Origin: Diphasiastrum complanatum
Taxonomy: Eukaryota > Streptophyta > Lycopodiopsida > Lycopodiales > Lycopodiaceae
Assembly: GCA_029204225.1 (NCBI GenBank)
Contig: MU833183.1
Span: forward strand, 1 to 59,870
Length of the DNA stretch: 59,870 nt
Direction: 5' to 3'
Shown: positions 56,769 through 59,870 of the stretch, in pieces
How the letters are laid out: every line of letters starts with the position of its first letter
Numbering within the stretch: the stretch's first letter is position 1
Position numbers and translations under genes: made by a program
Notes under the pieces: model-generated
What the model saw: only the letters and a program-made list of their open reading frames with translations
Databases searched by the model: none
Told to the model about the DNA's origin: nothing

Positions 56769-59142
56769 TTTCAAGTCAAAACGGGTCTCTCATGCCATGT
56801 CCTTTAAAAGATTGTTGAGCAAGCAATGGTGCAAGTTAAGAACACAGGTTACATAATAGAGTATATATGAATAGCCAACTGTGAAATGATAATGGATTTC
56901 CTACAATAGGCTGTCTCCAAGGCCAAGCTATAGGAACATTGCGCTTGTAAGCTCCACAAGTTCATGACCTTCTATCATCACAAGCAATCAAGTGAAGACC
57001 CATTCAATGTTTTTGTAATCTCCAGCTATTTCTTGTTAGACTTGGAGTTGAGAACACATCCACCCAAGAATACATAAAATAGTAGATATTAACATCCTTA
57101 GTAACATTAATATCCTTTAAGACATCAAGAAAATTATCAATACATTGGTTTGTGTTGGAGGTGTAAGCTGCGCACCTCTCGAAGAGGCTCCAGAATGAAG
57201 CAGAAGGCACAAAATGGTCCCATAAGGAAATGGGAAGATGAGAACGGGCAACTCAAATAAGGAAATTGGAAGACTTGTGGTTGTCCCTTGGTACTGGCCC
57301 TCTATAAAATGTCGTTTCGAGCATGTTTCATGCATTTTGTAAAAAACAATAATTTTGTTGTAAGAAACTTGCTTTAATTATGTTAGAATGAGCAAGGGGT
57401 TTGTGCTTGTAGTGTTTTGGGTTTACAATTTAGGAATTCTTTAGGGTACAAGCTTTAGGGTTTGGCATAGAGAAAGACAGAAAGAAAGCTTTATTAATGT
57501 CTTCTAATGCCAAAAAGCATATAAGACAGAGTAGTACATCTCAAGTGTGTATTAACATGGGAGCATAGTAACTCCGCAAAGCAACTAAAGAAAAATATCT
57601 AAAATACATAATGTCTATCATTAAAAGAACTGCAACAAACGGAAATATATCCAAGAGATAGAACTATATGTGATATCAGTTGAGGCTACTGAAGAAATCC
57701 ATAATACGAGGCCCAGAGGATGATACTACAGTCCGCTACATGCACTATTAAGATAACGAACTTGTCCATCCCGATAAATCACCCACCTAACTGTAAACTT
57801 TTGGGAGAGGACAATATCTTGTCTTTTCTTTTTAAGATCAAGTGCCTTGGAGCCGAACTGAAAAAGGAGTTGGCTCCTAAGCTTACTAGAAACCTATTTG
57901 CAACAATCATAGGAAAATGGTTGTTTTTCAAGAAAATTTTGTTCTTGTAAAGAGCACATGGACTAACATTGTGATTGCAAGTGGGTTGTGACAAAACGGT
58001 GGCCTATGCCTGTTAGAGGCGGAGGCAATTTCAAGTACAATGCCAAAGAGGACTGGAAATTCAGTCCATATTACTAAAGATGGTTTGAGAAAAGGCAAAG
58101 TTGTCTCAAGCAATGGTATACCGAGTAGCAATGTTACTGCTGTTCTAAATCTCATTTTCGGGAATTTAAAATTGCTGGTTTCTTGCAAAATATAAAGGAC
58201 AGGAGGCTTATGTTCTATAATCATAAAGATTATCTCGAGGAAAAGGGTAAGGACATTGTTGATGTATCTACTCAACCTCTCAGCCTTTTATTTTCTTGAT
58301 ATCTTCTCCTTCACCTAAAGCACCTAGAAGCTTCCTAAGTTGTATCTCAAGGTTATGGAAGATGGAGTTGCTATCAATGGTGGTTCTAGTGAAGGTAGGA
58401 GTTTGAAAGAGGAAGACCTCTCCTATGTTGAATTTTGCTTCAAAGGCAAGAATAATCTGGAGACAACTTGATTATATGTAAATTTATTTGAAAACATATG
58501 ACATGCTTTGATTGTAAAGACCATTACTTTCTCAGCTTATTCAAACAGCTGTGCATTGATCATTGTCAGTATAATACAGATAACTATATTAACAGAGTAT
58601 AAACAAAAGGCTTTTGATACAATTTCCACATAAAGGGAAGAACAATTTCAAAGAAATTGGAAAAACTAGAAGAATTGAAGAAATGCTTTGATAGGTTAGG
58701 ATCTATTTTCATTTTGTGATTGCTCCTCATTAACAAATTTGAACTTATCTAAAGTTCCAAGCAAAATGCTTTCCAAGGACATGAAATAAATCCAAGTGAC
58801 ATTAATGAAAGTGACATTTATCTTTGCATCTTGAACCAAATAATTCACTTCCAAATGACCTCTGTGGCCAAGATAGTATTTGTAAATGTCATATCCTTGT
58901 GAAGTGAACATCCAAAATTCAACAGCAAATCCAAATCTAACAATGAGATGGCATCACTATGTATGAAGGCAATAATGACACGAAAGAGGTCCCAATGTGT
59001 AGTAAAGAAGTATAGAATTTGTTTGTTGTGGTCCATGGATAGCAAAGTAATGATTAGTACAACCTTGAGATATGTTGAAAGGTCTCGACACTTATCAATA
59101 TTGTAGCATTGTCAATGAGGTTGGATGGTAGCTTAGAAGCCC
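56769..59142. other. Intergenic, no gene recognised
   Basis: There are several short ORFs on both strands (57004-57335 minus, 57720-57950 plus, 57928-58275 minus, 58696-59045 minus) without domains. The composition is ordinary. It may contain old transposon sequence that I cannot name. Confidence 0.4.
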
Positions 59143-59214
59143 GTTCCGACCCTTTTGAGTCGGAACGTACTGTATGTTTTGTACAGTACGTTTCAGAACA
59201 AACTGGGTCGGAAC
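59143..59214. repeat. 72-bp compound palindrome
   Basis: The outer arms GTTCCGACCC (59143-59152) and GGGTCGGAAC (59205-59214) are exact complements. The inner arms ACGTACTGTA (59165-59174) and TACAGTACGT (59182-59191) are exact with a 7-base loop. A third arm pair, GTTCCGAC/GTCGGAAC (59143-59150/59159-59166), gives an alternative local hairpin. Confidence 0.9.
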
Positions 59215-59597
59215 ATTTTTTTTTTAAAACAAAAAAACCAGGTATCAAAGTGCCACCTGCCGGTCGTGATCTTCCTTCTTCCTTCTTGATAATATATTGA
59301 GTGATGCTTTATAATGCATTGAGGGATGCTAGAGATTAGAAACGTTGGAAAACATACAGTTCAAGCAGATTCCCTTGTTAAGGTAATCTCGATTTCTTTG
59401 TTAAAATTACAGCTATTTGATGAGCGACCTCCACGGCCAGCAACAGGGGCGATCATCAGGACCAGCTCAATCTCTTTTGGTTTCCTTGGACCGCAATGGA
59501 CCACCACCACCATATCGGTTACAATCACGTCCTCCTTTTTGTTTGTCTCTGATATCTTCTCTGACTGCTGCTCACGTTGATCCTAGAATAGCTATTG
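59215..59597. other. Unassigned stretch
   Basis: Two overlapping plus-strand frames (59326-59580, 59417-59635) include a Pro-rich segment (NGPPPPYRLQSRPP). They might be part of a gene but show no known domain. Confidence 0.25.
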
Positions 59598-59870
59598 CCA
59601 CGTTATATATAATCCGAGCTAGAATCGCTGTCTGAGCCACGCTATATACCTTGATTCTGTTCCTTAATCTCCCATTGCTTTGTTAAAAAACCACGTTATC
59701 TATATCCGAGCTAGAATCGCTGTTTGAGCCACACTATTATCTTGATTGCGTTCTTAATCTCCATTGCTTTGTTAAAAACCACGTTAATTATATCAGAGCT
59801 AGAATCGCTGTCTGAGCCATGCTATATATCTTGATTGCGTTCCTTAATCTCCATTGCTTTGTTAAAAACC
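59598..59870. repeat. ~90-bp tandem repeat running off the window
   Basis: CCACGTTA...GAGCTAGAATCGCTGT...TTGCTTTGTTAAAAA repeats at 59598, 59691 and 59779 (periods 93 and 88) and is still in progress at the last base. It may be the edge of a satellite array. Confidence 0.9.

Overview
This window looks like nuclear DNA of a land plant with a large, repeat-rich genome. I cannot name the species. The evidence is two plant-type host genes, plant lineages of LTR retrotransposons (Ty3/gypsy OTA/Tat-like, a chromovirus, several Ty1/copia), a plant-type LINE, a CACTA transposase remnant and many long GA/CT and GT microsatellites. The repeat-heavy layout fits a non-flowering plant (fern, lycophyte or gymnosperm), but that is inference.

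Layout. About 1-8.9 kb is a decayed Ty3/gypsy element in + orientation (gag remnant, protease, RT, RNase H, integrase, an extra broken ORF after pol, a possible 3' LTR). At 9.88-11.45 kb a 5'-truncated LINE lies between a clean 15-bp target-site duplication. At 12.3-13.7 kb an intact minus-strand BAHD acyltransferase is the best complete gene. 14-16.7 kb is AT-rich with little to read. 16.75-18.56 kb holds a minus-strand relic related to the first gypsy element. 19.7-21.9 kb is an internally deleted copia with its 3' LTR. 21.9-22.8 kb looks like a gypsy 5' LTR with a tRNA-Asp-type primer-binding site. It is followed by an array of short palindromes (22.95-23.39 kb) and an LTR fragment. 24.65-26.8 kb is a second copia 5' end interrupted or abutted by a CACTA (TNP2) relic. 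28.43-32.89 kb is a structurally complete copia (two LTRs, PBS, CATAT target duplication) that lacks integrase, RT and RNase H.

At 34.0-35.6 kb a two-exon minus-strand tetraspanin gene is intact; its intron is built of ~220-bp tandem repeats. 36-41.4 kb is mostly non-coding with microsatellites and a perfect 97-bp tandem duplication. 41.38-47.43 kb is a full-length copia with 274-bp LTRs, a CTCAT target duplication and unusual LTR ends, its pol broken by frameshifts and TAG stops. 48.1-49.06 kb is a minus-strand relic of a SWIM-zinc-finger gene. 49.18-51.84 kb is a deleted chromovirus with a recognisable C-terminal chromodomain. It abuts a copia LTR end (51.84-51.98 kb) and then a 1.7-kb coding-like stretch that I do not recognise. 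54-59.9 kb is non-coding with several minisatellites and a 72-bp palindrome.

Only two host genes look functional: the BAHD acyltransferase (soluble acyl-CoA-dependent acyl transfer in specialised metabolism) and the tetraspanin (membrane scaffold). They share no evident pathway. The rest is a record of transposon insertion, deletion and tandem duplication. All functional calls rest on motifs read by eye; no database search was possible.
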